From: an uncultured Clostridia bacterium
Lineage (GTDB): Bacteria; Bacillota; Clostridia; Christensenellales; Borkfalkiaceae
Reading direction: 5' to 3'
Length of the DNA: 64,000 nucleotides
NCBI GenBank assembly: GCA_947053655.1
Contig: CAMRTO010000005.1
Location: 1-64,000, forward strand
Under the pieces are notes generated by a model that was not told the origin of the DNA, made no database searches, and was given only the letters and a program-made list of their open reading frames with translations. How positions within the stretch are numbered: the stretch's first letter is position 1; each line of letters begins with the position of its first letter. Positions 1-8,374 of the stretch are shown here, in pieces. The translations under genes and the position numbers were made by a program.

Positions 1-53
1 ACCCGTCCGCGCCGCGGATTTTATTAATAAATATTTTTTGTAGGGTTATACGC

Positions 54-82
54 TTTACTTTTGCGCTTTAAAGTAATACAAT
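54..82 (+). promoter_or_regulatory. Probable sigma-A promoter of the MATE transporter gene
   Basis: A -35 box TTTACT (54-59), a 17-base spacer and a -10 box TACAAT (77-82) precede the start codon at 115. The start codon also has a purine-rich ribosome site (GGGGGAT). The match is by eye only. Confidence 0.5.
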
Positions 83-114
83 GGGTTAACTTATAACAAA
101 GGGGGATAAGAGAT

Positions 115-1638
115 ATGGTTACGGCTAAAAGAAAATACAATTTGTTTTCGAACAAGGCGCTTGCCATGCTTATTATTCCCATAGTCATAGAGTCGGCGCT
201 TTCCATGTCCTTGGGCATGATAGACGGACTTATGGCTTCGTACGCAAAGTCGGGCGCGGGCGACGACATACTCACGGCGATAACGGACGTCGACCAGATA
301 GCAAACCTCATAATACATCTGTTTTCCGCGTTCGGCGTGGGCGGTGCGGTCATAACGTCGCAGTTTTTGGGCGCGGGGAAGACCGACGACGCAAACAAGA
401 GCGCGAAACAGCTTGTCGTAATTTCGTTGTTGGTTTCGCTCGGGCTTATGGCGCTGTGTCTGGCGCTCAATAACCAGATTATCAATCTGCTTTTCGGCGC
501 GGCGGGCGCGGAAACGTTGGATAACGCATATATCTATTTTTACATAATCGCGTGTTCGTTCCCCTTTGTGGCGGTGTTCAATTCCTGCGCGGCGCTTCTC
601 CGCGCGCAGCGCAAAAGTCTTAACACCATGCTTTCGGGTATCATAAGCTTTTTCTTGAATATTGCCTTTAACGCCGTATTTATTTACGGTTTCAAAATGG
701 GCATTGCGGGCGTTGCGTTGGGCACGCTTCTGGCGCGCATGTTCCCCGCAGTGTTCACTCTCTTTCTGATGACGCGGAAAAGCAATTTGGTCAGGATAAA
801 GATATTCGAAAAATTCCGCTTCGACGGCGCGCACCTTAAAAGCATTTTAAGGCTTGCCGTGCCCAGCGGTATAGAAAACAGCTTTTTCCAACTCGGTAAA
901 ATACTCGTAATTGTTTTTATTTCGATAGCAAGCTACAATACGCTAATAGGCTATACGGAAGCGGGCGGGGCTATCTTCACCAATTACCAGACTTCCGCAA
1001 ACTCCGTCGCCTATAATATAAATACGTTTGCCTCTATTATAGGCAACGGCATTAATACCGCCATACTTACCGTCATAGGTCAGGCGGTCGGCGCCGGAGA
1101 TATCGGGCAGGTAAAATATTACATAAAGAAAATGCTGCTTATAGCCTACGTCGGCAACGCGTGTTGCGTGGCGGTGACTTTCGCTCTTTCGCCCGTGCTT
1201 CTCAATTTTTACAACGTTTCGGGCGAGGCGCGCAATATAGCATGGCAATGCCTTGTCATGTGTCTGACAATCCAGTTCTTTACGTATCCTCTTTCGTTCG
1301 GACTGCCGGCCGTGCTTAAAGCCAATTCCGACATGAAGTACGTAATGGTAACCTCTATTTTTTCCATGGTTCTTATGCGCGTGCTTTTGTGTTATATTCT
1401 CACGTGCGACGCGGTGGGGCTGCATATGGGCGCAATGGGGCTTTGGATAGGAATGGTTTCCGACTGGTGTTTACGCGGATTGTTTTTCGGCGCAAGACTT
1501 CTTACGGGCAAGTGGAAGCGGTCGTCGGGACTTTTGAGGGATTATCCAGTTTACGGCGAAATCGAAATTGCGGCAGAGCAAGCCGTTGCCGAAGCTTTCG
1601 GCTTAAAGGAGAACGAAGATGTTCCGTCAGATGTTTGA
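115..1638 (+). CDS. MATE family efflux transporter
   Basis: This is a 507-residue integral membrane protein with about twelve hydrophobic segments, arranged as two similar halves as in MATE (multi-antimicrobial extrusion) exporters. The N-terminal half contains the family-typical stretch 'FGVGGAVITSQFLGAGKTDDA' split across the second helix and loop, followed by 'AALLRAQRKS'. Family members export organic cations or drugs in exchange for sodium or protons; the substrate here cannot be told. The start at 115 has a good ribosome site. The gene overlaps the next one, a deacetylase, by 20 bases, so the two are probably co-translated. It stands at the edge of the pectin locus and may only be a neighbour. 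Confidence 0.88.
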   Translation: MVTAKRKYNLFSNKALAMLIIPIVIESALSMSLGMIDGLMASYAKSGAGDDILTAITDVDQIANLIIHLFSAFGVGGAVITSQFLGAGKTDDANKSAKQLVVISLLVSLGLMALCLALNNQIINLLFGAAGAETLDNAYIYFYIIACSFPFVAVFNSCAALLRAQRKSLNTMLSGIISFFLNIAFNAVFIYGFKMGIAGVALGTLLARMFPAVFTLFLMTRKSNLVRIKIFEKFRFDGAHLKSILRLAVPSGIENSFFQLGKILVIVFISIASYNTLIGYTEAGGAIFTNYQTSANSVAYNINTFASIIGNGINTAILTVIGQAVGAGDIGQVKYYIKKMLLIAYVGNACCVAVTFALSPVLLNFYNVSGEARNIAWQCLVMCLTIQFFTYPLSFGLPAVLKANSDMKYVMVTSIFSMVLMRVLLCYILTCDAVGLHMGAMGLWIGMVSDWCLRGLFFGARLLTGKWKRSSGLLRDYPVYGEIEIAAEQAVAEAFGLKENEDVPSDV

Positions 1639-2476
1639 GGAAAAATACATGCGCTTTCCGGACGGCAAGTCCAAGGCGCTTACATTCAGTTACGACGACG
1701 GGGTAAAAGCCGACAAAAGGCTTATGGCGGTTTTCGACAAATACGGGCTGAAAGGAACTTTCAACCTTAACAGCCGTCTTTTCGGTTGCGAAGACTGGCA
1801 CGGCAGACTTGACGAGGAGGAAACTTATTCTCTTTTCGCAAACGACCGGCACGAAGTGGCGTTGCACGGCGCGCGGCATATTTTTTTGGATAAAGTTCCC
1901 CTTGCGGAAGCGGTCAACGAAATAGTGCAGAACCGCGTATATCTCGAAAATAAATTCGGCCGCATAGTGCGCGGCTTGGCGTATGCGTACAACGGCTATA
2001 ACGACGAAGTAATAAACGCGCTTAAATGCTGCGGCGTTTCGTATGCGCGGACGACGGAAAGCTCTTACGCCTTTTCGGTTCCGACGGACTGGTATCGGCT
2101 TAAACCCACATGCCATCATGCAGACGCGCGGTTTGACGGGCTTGCGGATAAGTTTTTGAATTGCTCGCCCGAGCAGGATTTTAAGCATCGCGAGCCGTGG
2201 CTGTTCTATATATGGGGGCACAGCTACGAATTCGACGACGGCAACAACTGGGATATAATAGAAAGCTTTGCAAAGCGCGTATCGGGGCGCAAAGATATTT
2301 GGTTTGCGACCAATGCGGAAGTTTACAATTACGTCCAAGCCTACAAAAATCTCGTGTTTTCAATCGACGGCGAAAGGGTTTACAATCCCTCGCATACGCC
2401 CGTGTGGATTGAAATCCGCGGCAAGGTCTATAAAGCGGAAGGCGGCGCTGCTTTGCAATTCGATAAAGAAGTTTAA
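1619..2476 (+). CDS. Polysaccharide deacetylase family protein (NodB-like)
   Basis: This 285-residue protein has the carbohydrate esterase 4 / NodB signature. 'FSYDDG' near residue 22 supplies the catalytic and metal-binding aspartates, and 'LHGARH' near residue 80 supplies the metal-binding HxxxH. No signal peptide is seen, so it should act in the cytoplasm. The start is set by AAAGGAG six bases upstream of ATG, inside the end of the MATE gene. The family removes N- or O-acetyl groups from sugars. Next to pectin genes it could deacetylate imported acetylated galacturonides, but that is inference; a cell-wall or unrelated role is possible. Confidence 0.78.
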   Translation: MFRQMFEEKYMRFPDGKSKALTFSYDDGVKADKRLMAVFDKYGLKGTFNLNSRLFGCEDWHGRLDEEETYSLFANDRHEVALHGARHIFLDKVPLAEAVNEIVQNRVYLENKFGRIVRGLAYAYNGYNDEVINALKCCGVSYARTTESSYAFSVPTDWYRLKPTCHHADARFDGLADKFLNCSPEQDFKHREPWLFYIWGHSYEFDDGNNWDIIESFAKRVSGRKDIWFATNAEVYNYVQAYKNLVFSIDGERVYNPSHTPVWIEIRGKVYKAEGGAALQFDKEV

Positions 2477-2485
2477 AAATCGCTC

Positions 2486-2514
2486 TTGATTTTTTCGCGT
2501 CGGCGTTGTATTAT
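2486..2514 (+). promoter_or_regulatory. Probable promoter of kduD
   Basis: TTGATT (2486-2491), a 17-base spacer and TATTAT (2509-2514) lie just before the SDR gene. The start codon at 2544 has a GGGGG ribosome site. Confidence 0.55.
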
Positions 2515-2543
2515 TAAACGGAACAGACAAACGGGGGTAAAAA

Positions 2544-3296
2544 ATGATTTTAGACAAATTTTCTTTAAATGGCAAAGTAGCTATCGTCACTGGCAGCAAT
2601 ACGGGACTCGGTCAGGGTATATGCAAGGCGTTTGCTGAAGCGGGCGCAAAGGTGGTCGGCGTTTCGCGCCGCCCCAGCACGGAAACCGCTGAAATGCTCG
2701 GTAATAACTTTTACAACGTTATTGCGGATTTAAGCTCTTGCGCGGTAATCCCGTCGGTGTTGAAGCAAACGCTGGATAAATTCGGCAGGGTCGATATTCT
2801 CGTAAACAATGCGGGCATTATCAAGCGTGAGGACAGTATCGACTTTTCCGAGGAAAACTGGGATTCGGTCATGAACGTAAATTTAAAAACCGTATTCTTC
2901 CTTTCGCAGGCTGTGGCGCGGCAGTTCATTGCGCAGAAGTCGGGCGGAAAAATAATCAATATCGCGTCCATGCTTTCCTATCAGGGCGGCATACGCGTTC
3001 CTTCCTACGCCGCAAGCAAGTCCGCAATTAAAGGAATTACCATGTCGCTTTCCAACGAGTGGTCGAAATACGGCATAAACGTAAACGGCATCGCGCCCGG
3101 ATATATGGCGACAAACAATACCGAGGCATTGCGGCAGGACGGGGAGAGAAGCGCGGATATTCTCGCGCGCATACCCGCGGGCAGATGGGGCACGCCGGAG
3201 GATTTGGAGGGCGCGGCAGTCTTTCTCGCGTCGTCCGCATCGGACTACGTAAACGGATTTACGCTTGCCGTGGACGGCGGCTGGCTGGGCAGATAA
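2544..3296 (+). CDS. kduD: 2-dehydro-3-deoxy-D-gluconate 5-dehydrogenase (SDR family)
   Basis: This is a 250-residue classical short-chain dehydrogenase. It has the nucleotide-binding glycine motif 'TGSNTGLGQG' near residue 16, 'NNAG' near residue 90, the catalytic Ser, and 'YAASK' (Tyr and Lys) near residue 155. It resembles KduD, which reduces 2,5-diketo-3-deoxygluconate (DKII) to KDG with NADH in the cytoplasm. This is the last step specific to unsaturated uronates released by pectate lyase. KduI is encoded at 9329 and KdgK at 7256, so the branch is complete. 2-deoxygluconate dehydrogenase is a close alternative name, but the context favours KduD. Confidence 0.85.
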   Translation: MILDKFSLNGKVAIVTGSNTGLGQGICKAFAEAGAKVVGVSRRPSTETAEMLGNNFYNVIADLSSCAVIPSVLKQTLDKFGRVDILVNNAGIIKREDSIDFSEENWDSVMNVNLKTVFFLSQAVARQFIAQKSGGKIINIASMLSYQGGIRVPSYAASKSAIKGITMSLSNEWSKYGINVNGIAPGYMATNNTEALRQDGERSADILARIPAGRWGTPEDLEGAAVFLASSASDYVNGFTLAVDGGWLGR

Positions 3297-3308
3297 TTAA
3301 ATAACTTC

Positions 3309-3340
3309 AAAGCCGGAGCTTTGCGCTTCGGCTTTATATT
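3309..3340 (+). terminator. Rho-independent terminator after kduD
   Basis: An 11-pair stem (AAAGCCGGAGC against GCTTCGGCTTT, one G-T pair) with a five-base loop follows kduD and leads into a T-rich stretch. It separates kduD from the pectate lyase gene. Confidence 0.65.
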
Positions 3341-3383
3341 TTGTGAAATTTTATAAAATTTTGAAAATTTTTTTCATTTTTGT

Positions 3384-3412
3384 TTGTGTTTGAACAAAAT
3401 TTATAGTATAAT
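3384..3412 (+). promoter_or_regulatory. Promoter of the pectate lyase gene
   Basis: TTGTGT (3384-3389), 17 bases, then a perfect TATAAT (3407-3412). Transcription should start near 3419, giving an untranslated leader of about 80 bases. Confidence 0.65.
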
Positions 3413-3422
3413 ACAAATAAAC

Positions 3423-3493
3423 GCGGAGGGCGCCCTCCGCCGTGTGCTACGCACACGGCGATACACCCTTTTAGTTTAAAAATTTAAAAGGGG
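3423..3493 (+). promoter_or_regulatory. Structured 5' leader with three hairpins, the last covering the ribosome site
   Basis: Hairpin 1 is a perfect 18-base palindrome (3423-3440). Hairpin 2 is a perfect 10-pair stem with a TAC loop (3438-3460) and shares three bases with hairpin 1, so the two compete. Hairpin 3 pairs CCCTTTTA (3466-3473) with TAAAAGGG (3485-3492), which is the ribosome-binding site of the lyase. No T-run follows, so this is not a plain terminator. It may control translation or mRNA stability. No known riboswitch class was recognised. Confidence 0.5.
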
Positions 3494-3498
3494 AAATT

Positions 3499-5715
3499 AT
3501 GAGTAAAAAACTTGTGCGTGCAATTGCGGCGCTGCTTGCGGGGCTGGGCGTGTTTGCCTTTGCCGGATGTAAGGGCAAGACCTCGCCGGAAGGAAACGGC
3601 AACAACACCGAAATAACCAATCCCGGCGGAAATACCGGCGACAACGGCGGAAATACCGAAACGCCGGGAACTAATCCCGGGGGCGACACGGATATAAAAC
3701 CTCCGGTCATAGAAAACAAACCGATAACGGGCGCGGTTAAAATTACCGAGTCTGCCGGTCATTTGGAGTCGGCTTACGTCCTGTGGACGGCTGCGGAAAA
3801 TGCGGCGTGGTACAACGTATATTATAAGGGGGCGGACGGCGATTACGTCAAGCTCGACGCTCCTTTGGTTCGCCAATATAAAGATTATTTCCGCGCGGAC
3901 GCGGTCGGGCTTAAAGCGGGTACGTATTCCATTAAGGTCGTTCCCGTCGACGGTAAAGGAGAGGAAAGCGAGCAATTCTCCTCCGAGGCAAAAGGAATAA
4001 CCGTAATACCGCACACGCGCGAGGGCTACGCCTTTACGGGCGGCAACGTTCCCGGCGCGTATAATATGGACGGCACGCTGAAAAGCGGCGCGCAGGTCGT
4101 TTACGTAACCGCGGCAACCGCCAAGACGGTTAAAGCTACCGTAAACGGCGTCGAGCTGACGGGCTTCCAGACTATACTGGACGCAAGAAAGCAGTCGGCA
4201 GAGCCTATCACCTTCCGCATTGTGGGAACGGTAAGTTTAAGCGACCTCGACCATATTTCAAGCAGTGCCGAGGGTTTACAGATAAAGGGCTCCGGCGCGG
4301 CGGCATCCAACAAAGCAACCTCCAACATAACCATTGAGGGCATAGGCAGCGACGGTACCGTAAACGGCTTCGGATTTTTAATCCGTTACTGTAAAAACGT
4401 CGAGTTAAGAAATTTCGGCATAGTCAATTTTATGGACGACGGCATTTCGCTCGATACGGGCAACTCTAATATATGGGTGCATAATCTGGATATCTTCTAC
4501 GGCAGCGCCGGCGGGGATAAAGACCAGGCTAAGGGCGACGGCTCGCTCGATTCCAAGGGAACGGATTACTCCACGTATTCATACAATCATTTCTGGGATA
4601 GCGGAAAGAGCAATCTTTTGGGCAACGGAAATTCGGAATCCAGCGGCGAGGGCGGCGCAACTCATCTTTCTTACCATCATAACTGGTACGACCATTCCGA
4701 CAGCCGCCATCCCCGTATAAGAATAGCCACTGTCCACGTATATAACAATTATTTCGACGGCAACTCAAAATACGGCGTGGGCGTCACCATGGGCGCAAGC
4801 GCGTTTGTGGAAAACAATTATTACCGTTCGACGGCTAATATGAAGCCCATGCTGTCCTCTTTACAGGGGACCGATATCGCGCACGGCAAGGAAGGGCAAA
4901 CCTTTTCGGGCGAAGCGGGCGGCATGATTAAAGCCTACGGAAATGCGTTCGACGGCAGGTACGAGCTTTTAACCCAAAAAACCACGGCTTCTGACAACAT
5001 TGACTGCTATGAAGCGGCTACACGTGACGAACAAGTGCCTTTAACCTATACAACGAAATCCGGCGGCACTACTTACAACAACTTCGATACGGCTTCCGAC
5101 TTCTACAAATACAGTGCGGACACCGCGGAGCAGGCTAAAGCCAATGTGGAAAAATACGCCGGCAGGGTCGGCGGCGGCGATTTGAAATGGGATTTCGACG
5201 ACGCAAAAGAGGACAGTAACTCCAACATTATTCCCGAGCTTAAAGCGGCTGTAACCAACTATAAGCCTACGGTCGTTAAAATCGGCAACGTAGACGTAAG
5301 CGGCTCCACCGGCGGCAATCAGGGCGGAAGTACCGGAGGGGATACAAGCGGCGGCGACCAAGGCGACAATCAGGGGGGCTCCACCGGCGGCGGAGAATTG
5401 TCCGGCGACGTAACCCGTGTAGACTTTATAAAGTCGAACGCGGGCAAATACCCCGCGGGAATAACCGTAACGGGCAACTACAAATCGGGTACCGATTTCC
5501 TTAAAATGGAGTCTTCGACAAATGTTACGGTTACCGTTTCAAAGGATACCGCAATAACCGTGCACGCAAGCCTGGCGTCTAAAAAAATAAAGTTGAACGG
5601 CGAGTCCGTCACTCTTGACGCTAACGGGGAGTATACAATTACCGTTAAGGCGGGAGAAACGCTTACAATAACCAAGGGTGACTCTATGGAATTGGAGTAT
5701 ATCCTTTTAAATTAA
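3499..5715 (+). CDS. Lipid-anchored pectate lyase, family PL1
   Basis: This 738-residue secreted lipoprotein has a signal peptide with lipobox 'FAFAGC' (Cys24). A Gly/Asn/Thr-rich linker follows, then a fibronectin type III-like domain at about 75-170 and a parallel beta-helix lyase at about 180-560. Within it, 'NFMDDGISLD' (near 310) and 'HHNWYDHSDSRHPRIR' (near 392) are the calcium- and substrate-binding signatures of PL1. A second Gly/Ser linker (about 600-633) joins a roughly 100-residue C-terminal domain that I do not recognise, perhaps carbohydrate-binding. The enzyme cleaves polygalacturonate by beta-elimination at the cell surface and makes the unsaturated oligomers that the importer and KduI/KduD handle. 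It is the only clearly exported pectinase here. Pectin lyase activity is an alternative. Confidence 0.9.
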   Translation: MSKKLVRAIAALLAGLGVFAFAGCKGKTSPEGNGNNTEITNPGGNTGDNGGNTETPGTNPGGDTDIKPPVIENKPITGAVKITESAGHLESAYVLWTAAENAAWYNVYYKGADGDYVKLDAPLVRQYKDYFRADAVGLKAGTYSIKVVPVDGKGEESEQFSSEAKGITVIPHTREGYAFTGGNVPGAYNMDGTLKSGAQVVYVTAATAKTVKATVNGVELTGFQTILDARKQSAEPITFRIVGTVSLSDLDHISSSAEGLQIKGSGAAASNKATSNITIEGIGSDGTVNGFGFLIRYCKNVELRNFGIVNFMDDGISLDTGNSNIWVHNLDIFYGSAGGDKDQAKGDGSLDSKGTDYSTYSYNHFWDSGKSNLLGNGNSESSGEGGATHLSYHHNWYDHSDSRHPRIRIATVHVYNNYFDGNSKYGVGVTMGASAFVENNYYRSTANMKPMLSSLQGTDIAHGKEGQTFSGEAGGMIKAYGNAFDGRYELLTQKTTASDNIDCYEAATRDEQVPLTYTTKSGGTTYNNFDTASDFYKYSADTAEQAKANVEKYAGRVGGGDLKWDFDDAKEDSNSNIIPELKAAVTNYKPTVVKIGNVDVSGSTGGNQGGSTGGDTSGGDQGDNQGGSTGGGELSGDVTRVDFIKSNAGKYPAGITVTGNYKSGTDFLKMESSTNVTVTVSKDTAITVHASLASKKIKLNGESVTLDANGEYTITVKAGETLTITKGDSMELEYILLN

Positions 5716-5725
5716 ATTTACCGCT

Positions 5726-5760
5726 ATATTCCCTGCGCATATTGAGCAGGGGATATTTTT
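5726..5760 (+). terminator. Terminator after the pectate lyase gene
   Basis: The stem ATATTCCCTGC/GCAGGGGATAT (one G-T pair) is followed directly by a run of five T. Confidence 0.8.
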
Positions 5761-5850
5761 ATGGCAAAGGCAATGCGGCGAGGCAAACGCCAATGCCCTA
5801 AAAGTACATAAATATATCCGTTTGGTGTATGGCGTTAAAAACGGTAAAGG

Positions 5851-5856
5851 TCTATA
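5851..5856 (+). promoter_or_regulatory. Possible -10 element of the uronate catabolic operon
   Basis: A TATAAT lies about 40 bases before the eda start codon, after the lyase terminator. The matching -35 region (TGGCGT at 17 bases) is poor, so an activator may be needed or the call may be wrong. The exact position was counted by eye. Confidence 0.35.
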
Positions 5857-5895
5857 ATTAACTGGTAAAATAATGTAATTATAAAGAGGTTTGCA

Positions 5896-6879
5896 ATGAC
5901 TGTTAAAGAAAAAACCGACTCCCTTGTGGACGAGCTTGAAAACGTCGGCATAGTTCCCGTAATCAAACTCGATAAAGTCGAAAATGCGGAAAAGCTTGCG
6001 GCGGCTCTGCGCGACGGCGGAATAAACTGCGCCGAAGTAACCTTCCGTGCAAAGGGCGCGGACGAGGTTATAAAGCGCATGACCGAAGCGTATCCCGACA
6101 TGCTTGTGGGCGCGGGCACCGTTCTGACGTGCGAGCAGGTCGACGCGGCTATTAAATCGGGCGCAAAGTTCTGCGTGGCGCCGGGGCTTAATCCCAAGGT
6201 TGTAAAACACTGCCTTGACAAGGGCGTTCCTTTCGCGCCGGGGCTTTCTTCCGCAAGCGAAATAGAGCAGGCGCTTGAACTGGGGCTTGACTTCGCCAAA
6301 TTTTTCCCTGCGGAGCAAGCGGGCGGACTTCCTTACATAAAGTCTGTTTGCGGTCCCTATACGACCATGCGTTTTATGCCCACGGGCGGCGTAACCGCGG
6401 ATAACCTTAACAACTACCTTGCATATAAAAAGATAGTCTGCTGCGGCGGAAGCTGGATTGTTCCTTCTTCTCTTTTGGACGCGGAAGACTGGGCGGGCAT
6501 TACAAAACTCTGCCGCGAGGCGATTGATAAAATGCTCGGCTTTACCATGGTACACGTAGGGCTCAACTGCGCCAATCCCGAAGAAGCGGAGTCCGTCGCG
6601 GACGAGTTCGACAAAGCTTTCGGCTTCACAAAAAAGGTGGGCAACAGCTCGGTATTTGCGGCGACTTATATGGAGATGATGAAAAAGCCTTTCCACGGGA
6701 CTCACGGGCATATCGCGGTTGCGACCAACTCGGTCAAGCGCGCGCTGTATCAACTTGAAAAAAGGGGATACAAGGTCATGGAAGGTTCGCAAAAATACAA
6801 TGCGGAGGGCGTTATGAACGTGGCGTATCTCGAACACGAGTTCGGCGGTTTCGCCGTTCATCTCGTCTTGAAAAAGTAA
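5896..6879 (+). CDS. eda: KDPG/KHG aldolase fused to a C-terminal VOC-like domain
   Basis: Residues 1-210 are a class I KDPG aldolase. 'CAEVTFR' carries the catalytic Glu, 'VGAGTVL' follows, and 'FAKFFPAE' (Lys near 135) forms the Schiff base. The enzyme splits 2-keto-3-deoxy-6-phosphogluconate into pyruvate and glyceraldehyde 3-phosphate, the end of uronate breakdown. Residues of about 214-327 are extra compared with the usual 205-215-residue enzyme. They start 'MVHVGLNCANPEEA' and look like a glyoxalase/vicinal-oxygen-chelate fold. A similar fusion is known in other Firmicutes, but the role of the extra domain is not. It heads the operon eda-orf-kdgK-isomerase-kduI-msmK-uxaB-uxaA-uxaC. Confidence 0.88.
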   Translation: MTVKEKTDSLVDELENVGIVPVIKLDKVENAEKLAAALRDGGINCAEVTFRAKGADEVIKRMTEAYPDMLVGAGTVLTCEQVDAAIKSGAKFCVAPGLNPKVVKHCLDKGVPFAPGLSSASEIEQALELGLDFAKFFPAEQAGGLPYIKSVCGPYTTMRFMPTGGVTADNLNNYLAYKKIVCCGGSWIVPSSLLDAEDWAGITKLCREAIDKMLGFTMVHVGLNCANPEEAESVADEFDKAFGFTKKVGNSSVFAATYMEMMKKPFHGTHGHIAVATNSVKRALYQLEKRGYKVMEGSQKYNAEGVMNVAYLEHEFGGFAVHLVLKK

Positions 6880-6887
6880 GGTGAAAC

Positions 6888-7223
6888 ATGAGAAAATTAA
6901 CAATAAAACGCAAAGGCGCGCTGGCAAGTATTTTCGATAAAACGTGGTTCTATATAGAGGACGAGCAACACGGAAACAAATGCATAGAGTGCGTAAGGTG
7001 CCGCCTGTTCTGCGAGCTTAAAAACGGAAAAAGCTTTACGGGCGAAATAGAGGAAGGCAGGCTCAGACTGTTTGCCGTGTCGGGCGATTTCAACGGTATA
7101 GACAGCGAGCACGGATATGCCTGGGACGTCTGCGTAATAGAAGCGGGCACGGAGGACGTGTCGGTTTCGGGCAAGCGGAAAATGAACCCCGCACAGGCAA
7201 ATTGTTTCGAATTCGATAAATAA
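6888..7223 (+). CDS. Small Cys-rich hypothetical protein between eda and kdgK
   Basis: This is a 111-residue soluble protein I do not recognise. It starts eight bases after the eda stop with a good ribosome site (AAGGTG), so it is a genuine member of the operon. The start is very basic ('MRKLTIKRKG'). Four cysteines cluster as 'CIECVRCRLFC' near residue 33, which could bind a metal or form disulphides; two more cysteines lie further on. The body reads as beta-strand rich. The position between two enzymes of one pathway suggests a role in uronate metabolism or its control, but nothing in the sequence shows which. Confidence 0.6.
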   Translation: MRKLTIKRKGALASIFDKTWFYIEDEQHGNKCIECVRCRLFCELKNGKSFTGEIEEGRLRLFAVSGDFNGIDSEHGYAWDVCVIEAGTEDVSVSGKRKMNPAQANCFEFDK

Positions 7224-7255
7224 ATTATAAAAATAAATTCAGGAGAAAAATATTT

Positions 7256-8287
7256 ATGAAAAAAATCGTAACCATGGGCGAGATTATGCTCCGCCTTTCC
7301 ACCCCCAACAATGAAAAGTTTATTCAGGCCGACGAGTTCGATATCAACTACGGCGGCGGCGAAGCGAACGTTGCGGTATCGTGCGCGAACTACGGACACA
7401 AAGCTGAGTTCGTAACCGCCGTGCCCGACAACGAGCTGGGCGAGTGCGCGGTTGCTTCCCTCCGCAAATACGGCGTTGAAACCTGCCATGTCGCAAAGTG
7501 CGGCGAAAGGCTGGGTATATACTACCTCGAAACGGGCGCGTCCATAAGACCGTCCAAGGTGGTTTACGACAGGGCTCATTCGTCAATTACCACCGCGACC
7601 GAGAAGGATTTCGACTTCGACGCTATTTTCAAGGGCGCGGACTGGTTTCACTTTACGGGCATCACTCCGGCTGTTTCGGACAGCGCGGCGGCTTTGACGG
7701 AAGCGGCGTTAAAGGCGGCTAAAAAGCACGGCGTAACCGTTTCGTGCGATTTGAACTTCCGTAAAAAACTGTGGTCCAGCGAAAAGGCGAAAAAGGTAAT
7801 GACCAACCTTATGCAATACGTCGACGTATGTATCGGCAACGAGGAGGACGCAGACCTCGTCCTCGGCTACAAGCCCGGCGCGACCGACGTAACCAAGGGC
7901 GATTTGGAGCTTGCGGGCTATAAAGATATTTTCCAGAGAATGTGCAAGGACCTCGGCTTCAAGTACGCCATATCCTCCCTCCGCGTATCCCACTCCGCGT
8001 CGGATAACGGCTGGTCGGCTTGCATTTACGAGGCAAAGAGCGGCGACTTCTATCACTCCAAGACGTATTCGCTTCATCCCATAGTAGACCGCGTCGGCGG
8101 CGGCGACAGCTTTGCCGGCGGCGTCATTACGGGCTTCCTTGACGGAAAGAACTTCAAGGACGCTTTGGAGTTCGGCGTTGCGGCATCTGCATTGAAGCAT
8201 ACAATCCCCGGCGACTTCAACCTCGTTTCCAGAAAGGAAGTCGAAGCGCTTGCGGGCGGCGACGGAAGCGGCCGCGTACAGAGATAA
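7256..8287 (+). CDS. kdgK: 2-keto-3-deoxygluconate kinase (PfkB family)
   Basis: This 343-residue ribokinase-family sugar kinase begins 'MKKIVTMGEIMLRLS' with the early 'YGGGEANVAVSCANYG' substrate-binding motif near residue 37. The C-terminal PfkB signature 'DRVGGGDSFAGG' (near 280) contains the catalytic Asp and the anion hole. It phosphorylates KDG, the meeting point of the saturated (UxaCBA) and unsaturated (KduID) branches, to KDPG for Eda. The ribosome site AGGAGAAA precedes ATG. The family also includes fructokinases, but the operon fixes the likely substrate. Confidence 0.88.
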   Translation: MKKIVTMGEIMLRLSTPNNEKFIQADEFDINYGGGEANVAVSCANYGHKAEFVTAVPDNELGECAVASLRKYGVETCHVAKCGERLGIYYLETGASIRPSKVVYDRAHSSITTATEKDFDFDAIFKGADWFHFTGITPAVSDSAAALTEAALKAAKKHGVTVSCDLNFRKKLWSSEKAKKVMTNLMQYVDVCIGNEEDADLVLGYKPGATDVTKGDLELAGYKDIFQRMCKDLGFKYAISSLRVSHSASDNGWSACIYEAKSGDFYHSKTYSLHPIVDRVGGGDSFAGGVITGFLDGKNFKDALEFGVAASALKHTIPGDFNLVSRKEVEALAGGDGSGRVQR

Positions 8288-8374
8288 TTTAAAACGTAAT
8301 TTTATTGCGGGCGACGGCAAAGAATGTGCGCCGTTACCGCGACAAAAATTAAAACGTAACTATAAAGGAATTTT

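Noticed and set aside
91..834. Long minus-strand frame opposite the MATE gene
   Set aside because: It is an antisense shadow of a clear coding gene, with Arg/His-rich composition and no ribosome site. The same holds for the other long antisense frames, e.g. 5707-6927, 12794-13960, 20886-22847 and 37940-39298.
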